From the IMG/VR virus record IMGVR_UViG_3300035564_000046, positions 1 to 49,964 of that record: DNA of 49,964 nt, one strand, 5' to 3'. Below the pieces are notes generated by a model. That model did no database searches and was not told the DNA's origin. It worked only from the letters and a program-made list of their open reading frames with translations. Source of the DNA: a virus. Below are positions 6,784 through 15,782 of this stretch, in pieces (position 1 is the first letter of the stretch; every line of letters starts with the position of its first letter). The translations under genes were made by a program, and so were the position numbers.

Positions 6784-9147
6784 TCATGCCTTACCCCGCA
6801 TCTTTGCCCTGGCCGTCCGGGCGCCGGTATCACGGGGGGTTTTCCCGCCACCGAGCTTGGCTAGAGCTTTCTTCTGCTCCAGCATCAGTTGATTCTGGGA
6901 TTCCTTGTGCTGCAGGTTTTGCGCGCTGCTGGCGCCCGAGAACATGAGGTCCTGGCGCCGCTGGGCGTCTGCAATCTCCATTTCAGACTGCGCCCGCTGG
7001 CTGTTGACGGCCATGTCCATATCAGCCCGGCGCTGCTCGTTCGCCGCGTCCATTTGAACCCGCTGCCCCTCCAGCGCCATCTGCATCTGGGCCTTCTGGC
7101 CCTCGTGTTGCATGGACTGCTCGTGGGTGCGCTGTTTCATGAACATATCCATGCCGTGCTGTTGCTGCTTCATGTTCATTTCCTGAACCTTGGCGGCGAG
7201 TTCGGCCTGGATCTTCTCCCGCGTGTTGTCATTCTGATTGGCGATGATCTCCAGCAGGAACTTCAGCAGTTCGCGGGAATCCTTGGCGTCGGTTTCCTCG
7301 GACCTGGCTTGGTACTCAAGCTGAACCTTCTGCTTCTCGGTCTCAGACTTCATCTGACCCATCTGCATGCGGGTCTGCTGATCCATCTGAGCCTTCTGCA
7401 TCATGGCCTGGGTTTGTGGATCAGGCTGTTGTGTGGCCTGCTTCTCTTCCTCGGACATCTCCCGGACGAGCGTGTAGCGAGTTCTGACGCCAGTGGCGTC
7501 CTGGAGCATGTTGAGCAGTTCTTCCCAGTCCACGGTCTTACCTGTGGACTGCAACGCTTGCAACAACGGCCCCTGCGATAGGTACTGCGTCACCATGGGT
7601 AGAATCTGCCCCAACTGCCCACGGGACATCATTTTGCTCGCGGCATTGACAGTGAAGCGCACAGGAGCGGCGAAGCTCTCTTGAGGAACCGATTGTCCCT
7701 CCCCAACCGGGAGTTGCTGCTCGGGCTCCTCCGTACCGTGGATCTGAATCATTCTGTACATCTTCATCAACATCGGCTTGATGATGAAGTCCTCGACGTG
7801 CCTAACAATCGGTGACAGCCGTGAGGAGCTACCTTGGGTCTGCATCTGCATACCACCCAACGTCCGGTTGGCGTTGGATGGCGTAGGGATACCAGACGAC
7901 ATGGCGTTGACGCCGGTACGCTTCTCGGCGTCGAGCACGATCTGAGCGATTTCGTCCGAGACGCCAGCCGACGCCCCGTTGGGCAGATGGACGGTCATGT
8001 CCTTCGGCGGATCGTCGAACTCGGCCAACATTCCAGGACGCCACCGCAAATCGGCGACTCTAATATCGCTGCCGCGCTGGCGCACGCGGGGAGGGTTGAC
8101 GGCGAGGGAAAGCTCGTCCAACCGCAGGTTGCGGAGCGATTGGGCGTAGAGCTGCTGATCCCCCATGACATCGGGGTAGCCCATGGCGTACATCCGGCCC
8201 GTGACAGTGAAGCACGGCGCCGTGCAGTATGGGATGAACCCGTAGGCGTTCTTCTCGTTGTAGGCGACCCACTGGCGGTTCAGAACCCAGATCACGCGGG
8301 ACTTGGACCAATACTGCAGGACCTCGATTTGCTGGTCCGTGGGAAGGGGCAACAGATCGGTGTAGCCCGGCATGTACTGAATCCGGCGCAGGGACTCGGC
8401 GGTCTGCAGCGCCACGTCTGACGCGCTGACAACGCGGTTCTCGGCAAGGTATCGAAGGATAGCCTTCGCGGGGATGTTCATTCCTGGCGCGGTGCGGAGT
8501 GCATAAAGATCGTCAACTGTCAACAGTTTCCGATGAATCAAACACTTCGCTGCTTCCATGCAGGGCGTTGGGGCGCCGGGGTCGAAGTAGATGTTTCGAA
8601 GGTCTACCCAACAGGGAACGGGGCGCTTGGCGTCGAAGTCGTACTCTAGGCTGACCACACCGTTGCCATAGGTGAGCATGTTCTTGATGACATACTCGAA
8701 CTGCGCCAGGGGAGACACGTCGAAGTCGTCCGGGGCGTTCTCGCAGATGTACTTCAAATGCGCCTTAATGTCCCGGACTTTCTTCACTACCTCGGGGTCC
8801 TCCGTGTCCACAGCCTCCACGTCGAACCAGTCCACGTCCCCAAAGAGCGCCTGCATGATGAGCGGGGTTGCAGCCTCCACTTGGTCGAAGACCAACGGCA
8901 TCGCCATGGAGGCGCGCGGAACATCAGTGCCTTCCCAGAGCTTCTTCTCGACATTGCCGAAGTACATCATCTCGGCGGTCTGCCAGCGCGTGTCGTGGTT
9001 GTTGCGCCGGAAGGCCTCAATCTGGTCGAATGTCTTGGTGACCAGGGATAGAGCGTACTGTTCGTCCATCGCCTCCGTGGGGAGGATCAGTGGAGCGTTT
9101 TGGATGTCGATTGTCTGGATGACTGGAGGAGCCTGTGTTTCAGCCAT
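6784..9147 (-). CDS. Portal protein
   Basis: A 787-residue portal, longer than most siphovirus portals and within the podovirus-like range. The first 110 residues hold the typical helical start with WQTAEMMYFGN and RASMAMPLVFDQVEA; residues about 130-400 form the wing and stem core (YVIKNMLTYGNGVVSLEYD, 'FDPGAPTPCMEAA', 'FIPYCTAPCF'). Residues about 560-750 are an uninterrupted Gln/Met/Glu-rich coiled coil (barrel-like), ending in a basic tail. The start follows the stop of the 269-aa gene by 2 bases. It forms the dodecameric DNA channel at one capsid vertex and docks the terminase. Confidence 0.9.
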   Translation of the reverse strand: MAETQAPPVIQTIDIQNAPLILPTEAMDEQYALSLVTKTFDQIEAFRRNNHDTRWQTAEMMYFGNVEKKLWEGTDVPRASMAMPLVFDQVEAATPLIMQALFGDVDWFDVEAVDTEDPEVVKKVRDIKAHLKYICENAPDDFDVSPLAQFEYVIKNMLTYGNGVVSLEYDFDAKRPVPCWVDLRNIYFDPGAPTPCMEAAKCLIHRKLLTVDDLYALRTAPGMNIPAKAILRYLAENRVVSASDVALQTAESLRRIQYMPGYTDLLPLPTDQQIEVLQYWSKSRVIWVLNRQWVAYNEKNAYGFIPYCTAPCFTVTGRMYAMGYPDVMGDQQLYAQSLRNLRLDELSLAVNPPRVRQRGSDIRVADLRWRPGMLAEFDDPPKDMTVHLPNGASAGVSDEIAQIVLDAEKRTGVNAMSSGIPTPSNANRTLGGMQMQTQGSSSRLSPIVRHVEDFIIKPMLMKMYRMIQIHGTEEPEQQLPVGEGQSVPQESFAAPVRFTVNAASKMMSRGQLGQILPMVTQYLSQGPLLQALQSTGKTVDWEELLNMLQDATGVRTRYTLVREMSEEEKQATQQPDPQTQAMMQKAQMDQQTRMQMGQMKSETEKQKVQLEYQARSEETDAKDSRELLKFLLEIIANQNDNTREKIQAELAAKVQEMNMKQQQHGMDMFMKQRTHEQSMQHEGQKAQMQMALEGQRVQMDAANEQRRADMDMAVNSQRAQSEMEIADAQRRQDLMFSGASSAQNLQHKESQNQLMLEQKKALAKLGGGKTPRDTGARTARAKMRGKA

Positions 9148-9149
9148 GA

Positions 9150-9959
9150 TTAGTCCTCTCTGATTCCCAAGCTCTTGAGAAAGTCCGAGTCCCCCTGCCT
9201 GATCTTTGAGCGTCGTTGGTTAACGTACTCTTGTGCGCGTTTGGCCGTGTTCTCTGCAATACGCTCGGCTTTCATGATAGGGGCGGTAAGTTCAGGGTTT
9301 GCCAAACCGAAGCGTTGAGCAAGCTCAGGATTTGCTCGATAATAGCGCCGAGTAGAAACAGTGTGCCCCAGATCAAAGAGCGGGTCTGTGTAGTGGGAGG
9401 CATACTCCATTCCCGGCCCGGCTTCCCGGAACACTCTCGGCGCCCTGGCGCCAAGGTATGCGGTTTGATCCAGGAAGTCGTCGGAGACCCGGCGCTTGGT
9501 CTTCTGCCCCCAATCCTGCATGGTCTTTCGCAGGCTGTCAAAGCGCTCATCAAATGGGGGCCGTGGGGCTGGGGGAGTAGCAGCAGGAGACACCCCCAAG
9601 CGGGACAGAATCGCTTCGTCCGTGTCCACCTTACCAACGACTTTACCCCAGTCATCCGCAAGGCGCTTTGCGGCCTTCTCGGTGCTCTTGCCCTGCATCC
9701 TGCCCATCGTCTTGAGCACGGTACTGAACGCCTCATTCATGGGCATGTTCTTGAACTCAGGCGATGATACCCAACTTCCCCCTTGATTGCCAAAGAATAC
9801 TGGGTTCTCTGTACTCATGAGCTTGGGATACCGGGCGTAGAGATACGCCTGTGCCTCACCCAAAGGCGCCTTCCCCGCCGTGCCCAGCAAACTCCGCATC
9901 CACTCCAGCTTCTCCGCGAACTTGGCCATGGCTTCTGGGTTGGAGAGGGGATTAGGCAT
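9150..9959 (-). CDS. Hypothetical protein between terminase and portal
   Basis: A 269-residue basic, largely helical protein. Residues about 125-135 are a Pro-rich linker (AATPPAPRPPF). The N-terminal part holds a GNQGGSWVSS segment and the C-terminal part is Arg/Glu-rich. Position between terminase large subunit and portal suggests a head-completion, packaging or ejected protein. No family recognised. Its start has a near-perfect TATAAT hexamer and AGGAG site immediately upstream, so it can begin its own transcript. Confidence 0.7.
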   Translation of the reverse strand: MPNPLSNPEAMAKFAEKLEWMRSLLGTAGKAPLGEAQAYLYARYPKLMSTENPVFFGNQGGSWVSSPEFKNMPMNEAFSTVLKTMGRMQGKSTEKAAKRLADDWGKVVGKVDTDEAILSRLGVSPAATPPAPRPPFDERFDSLRKTMQDWGQKTKRRVSDDFLDQTAYLGARAPRVFREAGPGMEYASHYTDPLFDLGHTVSTRRYYRANPELAQRFGLANPELTAPIMKAERIAENTAKRAQEYVNQRRSKIRQGDSDFLKSLGIRED

Positions 9960-9964
9960 AGATG

Positions 9965-9981
9965 CTCCTGTTCAAATTATA
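9965..9981 (-). promoter_or_regulatory. Late promoter/RBS module with TATAAT
   Basis: Minus-strand TATAAT (9981-9976), then 6 nt, then AGGAG (9969-9965) and the ATG at 9959. The hexamer matches the -10 consensus exactly, but the GC-rich sequence 15-19 bp upstream has no TTGACA-like box. Confidence 0.6.
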
Positions 9982-9990
9982 CCCCGCGCC

Positions 9991-11805
9991 CTAAACCCCG
10001 GTTCTCCAGGCGGTTGAGTTGGCCGGGATGTGCGGGATGTTGTACTTCACCCCGGTTCCAAAGTCCACCGGATCCACCTGCAGGTACTTCTCCATCGCCG
10101 CTGTCTTCGCCTGCTCCAGCATGTGCGCCTTGAGCAGCGGGTTGTCGGCCCTGGGAACCAGGCGCCCGAAGTGCTGGCGCTCCTGGAACTGATCGGCGAG
10201 CGTGTCAAGGAAATCGTCGTCCCACGACCCAAAGCGGTCGAACTCGCGGATAATGTGGTCCTTGACGTGTTCCTCCAGGTCCTCCAGGAAGATGATCTCG
10301 CCCGCCTTGAACCAAGGCTGGACGGTGTTTTGGATCCGTTCCAGCTTAGACGCGGTGTTCTCGCGCTTGATGAAGTCAAATACGGGCCGAATCCCGGACA
10401 GCTCCATTTTGCGCTTGATCGTCGGCATGAGGCCGCGAACGTAGGCCGTTTCCTCGACTAGAATACGCGCGGGCTTGAAACGGGCGTAAGCGGCGAAGAT
10501 TGCCGTGATGAGGGCATCAGGAAGCATTTTGGACAGCTTCACGTCCACGACGTAACACCGCCCAAACCGATCCCAGGCGCAGGTGGTGATGCACGAGTTG
10601 TTCGACCTCGGGCCGACCGTATCCGCCGTGTCCACGGTGGTTGAAAAGTGGCTCAGTGGCACCCTGGCGAAGTCGTCCTTGCTGATCCAACGGATCTGCT
10701 TCACCGGGAAGGGCCGCGTGTCATCATCCCCAGCAACCGGGTCGTTGAGGCGCTGCGTGGCGAAAACGTAGGTATCTGTGGCCTTTTGGGCCTCCAGGGC
10801 TGCGAGAGGAAAGCGGCTCGGCCACCAGGAGATGTACTTGTTGTTGCTGTCCTTGAGGAACTCCAGCTTGAGGCTGTCGGGGGTGTAGTATGGCGCCCGC
10901 CCGCCGAAGTCGCGCAGGAAGCACGACCGGACGTGGATCTTCCAGGCGTCCCGGACCTTCTCGGATTTCTCCCAGTCTTCAATGAGCTTTCCGTACAAAT
11001 CGGTATAGGCATACCGCGTGCCTTCGACGTCAATCCAGCCGTCCAGCTTGACTAGCAGGTTCTCCATCATGTTGAACGTGTAGACGACCTGCTGAATCTG
11101 GTCTGCAGTACGGGTGTTGTTCTCCTCGACAATATCGGAGAATTTCATCACGTCCCAGTGATACCCCGCCGTCCCCTTGTCAATCGAGGACGTCATGACG
11201 GTGTGCTCTTTACGAGACCCCGTGGAGCCCAGGTTGAGGTCCTTCAATCGAGCAATCATCCGGTTCCGGCCCTCTTCGTCGGGCACGTCGAATTCTTGGC
11301 GGTTGCCCCAATCCGACACCCGGCGTTGGGGGCAGTAATCGGGGTAGATGTCCCGAAACGTGTTGTTGTACTGAAAGATCTGCTTGACGTCTCTAAGGGT
11401 GTCTTCGGCCTTCTTGGCGTTGGCTTGAACGATGAGGTAGGCCAAGTGGGGGAAGTTCAGGATCCACTGAATGATGTGCGCCACACAATTGATGCTGGTC
11501 TTGAGTCCGCCACGTGGATCAAGGAGGAGCATGCGGCGCTTGCCTGCGAGACTGACATAGGGATTCGACCAGGGAGTGTAGAGAAGATTCCCCGGCTCTA
11601 CCCTATCAGCGCTTGCAAGCCGCTCCTTGGGCGGCAGAGGAAACCGCTGCATCAGATCGACAATCGGGCCGTGAACTTCCCGGCTGACATCAGGAAACCC
11701 GAGAACCTCGTTGCAGAGCCAGAGAATATCCGTCCTACCACGCCAACGCGCCCGGCGCAGGCGCAGGAGTTCGTCCGGCGAGATGTTGCGCGAGATCAGG
11801 CTCAT
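9991..11805 (-). CDS. terL: Terminase large subunit
   Basis: A 604-residue packaging motor. The ATPase half has a phage-type Walker A LLLDPRGGLKTSI near residues 93-105 and a Walker B-like 'KFSDIVEE' near 222-229. The nuclease half has TTVDTADTV, ILVEETAYVRGL and 'SWDDDFLDTLADQF', which supply the acidic residues of the RNase H-like fold. The ATG directly follows the TAG of the 102-aa gene. It cuts concatemeric DNA and pumps it through the portal. No small subunit is found beside it on the same strand; see 34791-35333. Confidence 0.93.
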   Translation of the reverse strand: MSLISRNISPDELLRLRRARWRGRTDILWLCNEVLGFPDVSREVHGPIVDLMQRFPLPPKERLASADRVEPGNLLYTPWSNPYVSLAGKRRMLLLDPRGGLKTSINCVAHIIQWILNFPHLAYLIVQANAKKAEDTLRDVKQIFQYNNTFRDIYPDYCPQRRVSDWGNRQEFDVPDEEGRNRMIARLKDLNLGSTGSRKEHTVMTSSIDKGTAGYHWDVMKFSDIVEENNTRTADQIQQVVYTFNMMENLLVKLDGWIDVEGTRYAYTDLYGKLIEDWEKSEKVRDAWKIHVRSCFLRDFGGRAPYYTPDSLKLEFLKDSNNKYISWWPSRFPLAALEAQKATDTYVFATQRLNDPVAGDDDTRPFPVKQIRWISKDDFARVPLSHFSTTVDTADTVGPRSNNSCITTCAWDRFGRCYVVDVKLSKMLPDALITAIFAAYARFKPARILVEETAYVRGLMPTIKRKMELSGIRPVFDFIKRENTASKLERIQNTVQPWFKAGEIIFLEDLEEHVKDHIIREFDRFGSWDDDFLDTLADQFQERQHFGRLVPRADNPLLKAHMLEQAKTAAMEKYLQVDPVDFGTGVKYNIPHIPANSTAWRTGV

Positions 11806-12114
11806 CTATCTCCTCTTGTCGCGGCGCTGCAGCCAGCGTAGAAGATCGGAGAGTTTGACGGAGCGGGTTTCGATGATGTTTACCTTGGGAATAGCCATTG
11901 ACATCCTGACCGTCCGATGCCGGTCCTGCGGAACGTCCGCATCGTCCGAAAACTGCTCCTGCTCAATCGACAAGACAAGCTTCTCCTCGTCTTCTGTGAT
12001 AAGAAACCCGATTTCATGCAGGTTCACAAGGTCGATGTCGTCAACTGGTTTCTCATCAGCATGATAGCTAGCGTCCCGCCACAAAACGTATGTGATTGTC
12101 TGTTCTTCGGGCAT
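11806..12114 (-). CDS. Small acidic protein upstream of terminase
   Basis: A 102-residue protein with an acidic N-terminal two thirds and a basic end (LLRWLQRRDKRR). It begins 1 base after the stop of the repeat protein and ends adjacent to the terminase ATG, so it is translationally linked to both. It occupies the slot where a small terminase is often found, but no helix-turn-helix or coiled-coil pattern supports that. Function unknown. Confidence 0.7.
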   Translation of the reverse strand: MPEEQTITYVLWRDASYHADEKPVDDIDLVNLHEIGFLITEDEEKLVLSIEQEQFSDDADVPQDRHRTVRMSMAIPKVNIIETRSVKLSDLLRWLQRRDKRR

Positions 12115-12115
12115 G

Positions 12116-13138
12116 TTAGCAGTCCTCTACCGCCGCCGAGTACGGGAATTCCAAGACGATGAACCCCACCGGCATTGGTCCGGGCGACAAGACCCCAATA
12201 GGGTTCAACTCAATAACCTCTGCTGCCCAAGAATCCTCGCTGACACTGGCAGTATAGATCTCCTCCTCTCCCATTTCCAGTGTAACGCACGCCAACAAGG
12301 ACGCAAACGCGCCCAGCGTCTGCAATCCTAGTTCTTGAACCGCCCTTAGATAGACCTCTACCGTAAAGTTCGTCCTGGAATCGTTCGCTGCCTCCGTGAT
12401 AACGGAAAGATGCTTCTCCGCCGTCATGTTGGGGATGGAATCAACGACAGCGCCGGTCGAAATGGCGGCGAGATACCGCTCAGCGGTGAAATTGGCCATC
12501 GAATCGACCGCAACCTGCGTCACGGCGGTCAAATTGTTGTCCCGGAGCAGCCCGGCGAGGCTTTCGGCCACCGTTTCCGTGATTGCAGAGATCGGAATGA
12601 CCCGAACCAGCCATGCTTCTGACGCGGCGAGGCCCTCCGAAACCGCTTCGAGGTACTTTTCGACCGTAATCGACGCTCTTGACTCGGAAACGCCCTCTGA
12701 GACCGCACTGAGGGGCTTTTCGACGGTCCACGCGCCCGTAGACGCGGCCACGGCCTCAAGAATGGAGGCCAAATTGCGGTCGATGCTCAGTGTCGCCAGT
12801 GATTCAACTACGACGTTTGTAGTAGAGAAGACGGAATTCTCGCGGAAGAGGGCGCCCGAGAGGTCAATGAGAGCGGTTGTAAGGGCTCCCAGGTTGATGT
12901 CCACCGCCCCTGCGGTATTGTTCAGATCGGCCACGCCCTCTGAGCAGGCGCAAGTCACCGCATTCAGGTGGATGACGCTGTTGGTCGAGCCAACAAGCTC
13001 GATTGCGACCTGGGAAATGCGGATCGCCCCGATGTCATCGACACCGACAACCTCAATCGGCACCTGGGAGACGCGGATCTGCCCCGCATCGTCGATGCCT
13101 GCGACCTCGAAGGGGGCTTGGGAGACGCGAACAGCCAT
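12116..13138 (-). CDS. Tandem-repeat fibre-like protein
   Basis: A 340-residue protein built of two repeat types. Residues 4-50 hold three copies of an 18-residue unit (RVSQxPxEVxGxDDxGxI), similar to RVxQ..VEV repeats I know from N-termini of phage structural proteins. Residues about 82-282 hold ten copies of a 20-residue unit of the form NLxAVxExVxxSxAxxxxEK. The end (VGFIVLEFPYSAAVEDC) is a compact beta tail. A GGGAGG ribosome site precedes the ATG. Likely a shaft or adaptor protein of the adsorption apparatus; exact role not known. Confidence 0.75.
   Translation of the reverse strand: MAVRVSQAPFEVAGIDDAGQIRVSQVPIEVVGVDDIGAIRISQVAIELVGSTNSVIHLNAVTCACSEGVADLNNTAGAVDINLGALTTALIDLSGALFRENSVFSTTNVVVESLATLSIDRNLASILEAVAASTGAWTVEKPLSAVSEGVSESRASITVEKYLEAVSEGLAASEAWLVRVIPISAITETVAESLAGLLRDNNLTAVTQVAVDSMANFTAERYLAAISTGAVVDSIPNMTAEKHLSVITEAANDSRTNFTVEVYLRAVQELGLQTLGAFASLLACVTLEMGEEEIYTASVSEDSWAAEVIELNPIGVLSPGPMPVGFIVLEFPYSAAVEDC
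12293..12895 (-). repeat. Ten tandem 60-bp units (20-aa repeat)
   Basis: The coding sequence repeats every 60 bp, one unit has 63 bp. Protein units include NLASILEAVAASTGAWTVEK, PLSAVSEGVSESRASITVEK and NLTAVTQVAVDSMANFTAER. DNA identity between units is imperfect, so the repeats are old or under recombination-limiting drift. Confidence 0.75.
12977..13129 (-). repeat. Three 54-bp units (18-aa repeat)
   Basis: Three imperfect copies encode RVSQAPFEVAGIDDAGQI, RVSQVPIEVVGVDDIGAI and RISQVAIELVG plus a degenerate end. Confidence 0.75.
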
Positions 13139-13150
13139 GGTTGCGCCTCC

Positions 13151-14152
13151 CTATGTGACGTGCTTCACACCAAATTCAGCATTGTCCACGCCGGATTCGG
13201 TCCAGGCCGAAGAGGTTGCCGGGTCTTGGTCACGGATCCACTGAGAATCGACGTAACTCGCGGCGGGCGCGACGGTGGTCGCGTTGGCATAGTTGGTCGA
13301 ACCGCTTCGAGTAAGCTCAGCAATCGTGTAGGCCGAGGCGTCGTCCTTCTCCTGCACCAGGTTGATCGCCACCGCCCTAACCGTGGCCATGTCGCAGGCG
13401 CCCTTAGTGAACGTCTGAATGTTCCCAGCAGTGGTGCTGGAGATGTAGTCCGTGTCAGACGTCTGGGTTTCGTCCACGCAGGCGTACTTGGAGCTGCCGG
13501 TGGAGGCCGTCCAAGCGTTGTTCGTGCCCGAGTCGCCACTGGGGTAGAGCGTGACGACCTTCGTGTCGCCCATGAAGTTTGTAGGGGCATTGCCGGAAGT
13601 GTTCCAAATGACCAGGTGGTCGTAGTCGAAGTACGATGAAGACCCTGGGGCAAGGTTGATCGTGTTGACCGAGGCATTCCCTGCGTTTCGCGTGTCCTGG
13701 CTGGTGAGATTGAGCCAGCCCGAGTTGGTCCCGTTGATTCTAACCTCCACTGTCCCGGCGCTGTCGTCGATGAGGGTCTTGATCTCAACGTGATACCACG
13801 TATTCAGACTCAGCGCGTTGGTTGACGCCGAGCCCAATGTCGTTCCGTTTCTCGTGGCGTAGAGTTTGTAGTTCGCGTCAATGCGGACATCGACGTGCGT
13901 CGTGGACGTGTCCTTGAAGATGCAAATTGCTGTCGCGGCTGCCGACGCCTGGAAGATGCGAAGGTAGAACGAAACACCGATTGTCGCGGCGGCAGTGAAG
14001 GCTTTGGAGATGTTGTTGTTCGTCCCGTTGAAGCGGACGCAGTTTCCAGCATACACTCCGGTCTGCATGCTGGACGCAGCGCCCGCCGTCCACTTCCGGG
14101 TGATGTTGGCGATGGGGTAGTAGTCGAAGCCGTCCACAAAGACGATAGCCAT
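13151..14152 (-). CDS. Concanavalin/LamG-like fibre protein
   Basis: A 333-residue beta-rich protein. It opens with VFVDGFDYYP, the DGFD.Y start common in phage proteins with a LamG/concanavalin-like jelly roll, followed by alternating strands (VSFYLRIFQ, 'TWYHVEIKTLIDD', 'VEVRINGTNSGWLNL'). Residues about 200-333 form a second beta domain. AGGGGG precedes the ATG and the gene is 10 bases after the previous stop. Likely part of the receptor-binding or baseplate-decorating apparatus that contacts glycans; glycan binding is inferred from fold. Confidence 0.75.
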   Translation of the reverse strand: MAIVFVDGFDYYPIANITRKWTAGAASSMQTGVYAGNCVRFNGTNNNISKAFTAAATIGVSFYLRIFQASAAATAICIFKDTSTTHVDVRIDANYKLYATRNGTTLGSASTNALSLNTWYHVEIKTLIDDSAGTVEVRINGTNSGWLNLTSQDTRNAGNASVNTINLAPGSSSYFDYDHLVIWNTSGNAPTNFMGDTKVVTLYPSGDSGTNNAWTASTGSSKYACVDETQTSDTDYISSTTAGNIQTFTKGACDMATVRAVAINLVQEKDDASAYTIAELTRSGSTNYANATTVAPAASYVDSQWIRDQDPATSSAWTESGVDNAEFGVKHVT

Positions 14153-14162
14153 AGACTACCCC

Positions 14163-14816
14163 CTAGTACATCTTGATTTGCAGCGTGCCCGCGAGGAACT
14201 TGGCTGTGTTTTCGTTGTCAACCGTCTGGGCGGCGACCTTGGCCACGAGGCCGCAACCGTTGCCGATGTCGATGGCGGCGCCGCCCGAGGTCAGAGAGAG
14301 CTTGAACGTGTCGGTTGACGCATCCCGCACGAAGTACTTCGTGTAGTTGTTCAGGCCGCTGGGAAGCGCCGCAGGCACGCTGGCCTCGACAAACACGGTG
14401 TTCGTGTCCGAGTACCCGTGGGCGTAGCAGGTGATGACGTCGGATGACCCAAGAGCGGTGAATCCCTTGCTTGCGGCTGTCAATGGGCCAGCGAACAACA
14501 AGTTCCCCGCTGAGCTGGAGTCGTAGAGGCCGTAGCCCTGGATCTCGCCCCAGGACGCGGTTGCCTGGGTGAAGGCGAAGTCTGTTTTGTTGGACTTGAC
14601 TCCTGCGGCATAATCGTTCCAGTTGGACGTGTTGTTGGTGACGGCCACCCGCGCGTAGGAGCCCCCCGTGGCCTCGGTTCCGCCAGTCCCGGCCTTTGCG
14701 GTCGGCAGTGCGGTGAATAGAGCAACGTAAACCGTTGCCGGGGCGGCAAATGCGGCACCCCCAAGAACTTCGTCGGCAATCTTCCCTTGAAGGTATGTGG
14801 ACATCCAACCGGCCAT
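14163..14816 (-). CDS. Tail fibre protein (217 aa)
   Basis: A 217-residue protein. Residues 1-120 match a widespread phage fibre pattern: MSTYLQGKIADEVLGG, 'VYVALFTALP', 'GGSYARVAV', then 'WGEIQGYGLYD' and a GNLLFAGPL strand. Residues about 120-180 form an inserted module with 'SGLNNYTKYFVRDASTDTFK', a domain that is reused in many phage fibres. The short 136-aa protein at 18042-18452 appears related to the first part. A TATACT-N6-AGGAGG module precedes it. Confidence 0.8.
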   Translation of the reverse strand: MAGWMSTYLQGKIADEVLGGAAFAAPATVYVALFTALPTAKAGTGGTEATGGSYARVAVTNNTSNWNDYAAGVKSNKTDFAFTQATASWGEIQGYGLYDSSSAGNLLFAGPLTAASKGFTALGSSDVITCYAHGYSDTNTVFVEASVPAALPSGLNNYTKYFVRDASTDTFKLSLTSGGAAIDIGNGCGLVAKVAAQTVDNENTAKFLAGTLQIKMY

Positions 14817-14824
14817 AAGAGAGC

Positions 14825-14842
14825 CCTCCTATGTCTAGTATA
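14825..14842 (-). promoter_or_regulatory. Late promoter/RBS module
   Basis: Minus-strand TATACT (14842-14837), 6 nt, AGGAGG (14830-14825), then the ATG at 14816. No -35-like box upstream. Confidence 0.55.
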
Positions 14843-14863
14843 CCTTGTGGCGAGCTGGGGGCC

Positions 14864-15418
14864 TTATTCGGCCCAGACGATCTGAATGATGTCGCCAGTG
14901 ACTCCCTGGACAGTGAGAAGGATTCCCCCCGGCGTGACGAAGTAGTTCTCCGGGCTGTAGAGAAGCTCCCCGTTCTTGAACACCATGAACACGACTCCAG
15001 TGCAAGGGATGGTGTCCTCGGGGGAATCTATCCGGTACACCGTGCGGTGGAGGACGGAGACTTTTGGCGGGGCGTTTTCGACCGTAAACGGGCGCGTGGT
15101 TTCTGAGTACGTTCCCGACGACCACGCGACGACTCGAAGGGTGTGGGCGCCGTTTGGGATTCGTGTGGTGTCAAGGGAGTACGCCCACCCCACGTTTGGG
15201 CAATCTGGTGAACCAGGATAGATCTCGCATACCCCTTGTCGCGGGCTACCATAAACCGCGTTGGCAACAAAATTGCCGTCAACGAAGATTTCGACCCGGT
15301 TGATGTACTGAGTGGTCTCCAGAGCCCAGCCCTCTACGACCACCGTCCCTGTGAGTGTCGCCTCGGGCGCCGGGGCGTCGAGGCACAACAAGGGCAAGAT
15401 GAACAAGAGGGTCAACAT
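14864..15418 (-). CDS. Secreted Ig-like domain protein
   Basis: A 184-residue protein with an N-terminal hydrophobic leader (MLTLLFILPLLCLDAPAP), probably a signal peptide. Residues 22-115 fit an Ig-like repeat with GWALE, VEIFVDG, 'VYGSPRQ', 'CPNVGWAYSLDTT' and NGAHTLRVVA, a pattern I recall from Acidobacteriota surface proteins. The remainder is a small beta domain. It starts 3 bases after the previous stop. A signal peptide on a phage late gene suggests export of the product to the envelope or surface of the infected cell, or a fibre acquired from host sequence. Confidence 0.65.
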   Translation of the reverse strand: MLTLLFILPLLCLDAPAPEATLTGTVVVEGWALETTQYINRVEIFVDGNFVANAVYGSPRQGVCEIYPGSPDCPNVGWAYSLDTTRIPNGAHTLRVVAWSSGTYSETTRPFTVENAPPKVSVLHRTVYRIDSPEDTIPCTGVVFMVFKNGELLYSPENYFVTPGGILLTVQGVTGDIIQIVWAE

Positions 15419-15421
15419 GAG

Positions 15422-15736
15422 CTACTTCTTCTCGGGAGTTGGTTTGGGTGCCGAAGGCTTTGGGGCTGGTTTGGCACACTCCAGCTTCTCGGTGACTTCG
15501 CCCTTACAGACGTCCTGCGCCACCTTGAGCGCGGCCTGGAGCTTGGCGTGGGCCTCCTTGAGCTTCGCGTCAATGTCAGCGTTCACCTTGGCGATGACGT
15601 CGATGCGGGCCTGTTGGAGAGACAGAACCTCAACTTGCGCTTGGCTGATAGCCAACCGCTGCGTGTCGGTCAGGGTTGGGGTTTTCGCCTCCTCGGCGGG
15701 GGGCGCGAAAAGCAGAAACAGAACGGGTAGAATCAT
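15422..15736 (-). CDS. Exported coiled-coil protein with Pro-rich tail
   Basis: A 104-residue protein: hydrophobic leader (MILPVLFLLFAPP), helical coiled-coil region about 20-80 (AQVEVLSLQQARIDVIAKVN), then a single Cys and a Lys/Pro-rich tail. I chose the ATG at 15736 over the GTG at 15742 because GAGGAG is 8 nt from the ATG but only 2 nt from the GTG. Leader plus coiled coil is compatible with an o-spanin-like or periplasmic protein; the lipobox is not convincing, so the role is unknown. Confidence 0.65.
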   Translation of the reverse strand: MILPVLFLLFAPPAEEAKTPTLTDTQRLAISQAQVEVLSLQQARIDVIAKVNADIDAKLKEAHAKLQAALKVAQDVCKGEVTEKLECAKPAPKPSAPKPTPEKK

Positions 15737-15744
15737 GGTCACTC

Positions 15745-15762
15745 ACTCCTCGTTTTTAGTAT
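15745..15762 (-). promoter_or_regulatory. Late promoter/RBS module
   Basis: Minus-strand CATACT (15762-15757), 6 nt, GAGGAG (15750-15745), ATG at 15736. Confidence 0.5.
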
Positions 15763-15782
15763 GACACAGGTTTACGGGAAGT

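Noticed and set aside
6889-7581. 230-codon plus-strand frame rich in Leu and His
   Set aside because: Antisense to the Gln/Met-rich coiled coil of the portal protein, which explains the composition.
12293-12895. Mobile element or satellite repeat
   Set aside because: The 60-bp periodicity keeps the reading frame and encodes a regular 20-aa protein repeat. No terminal repeats or transposase.
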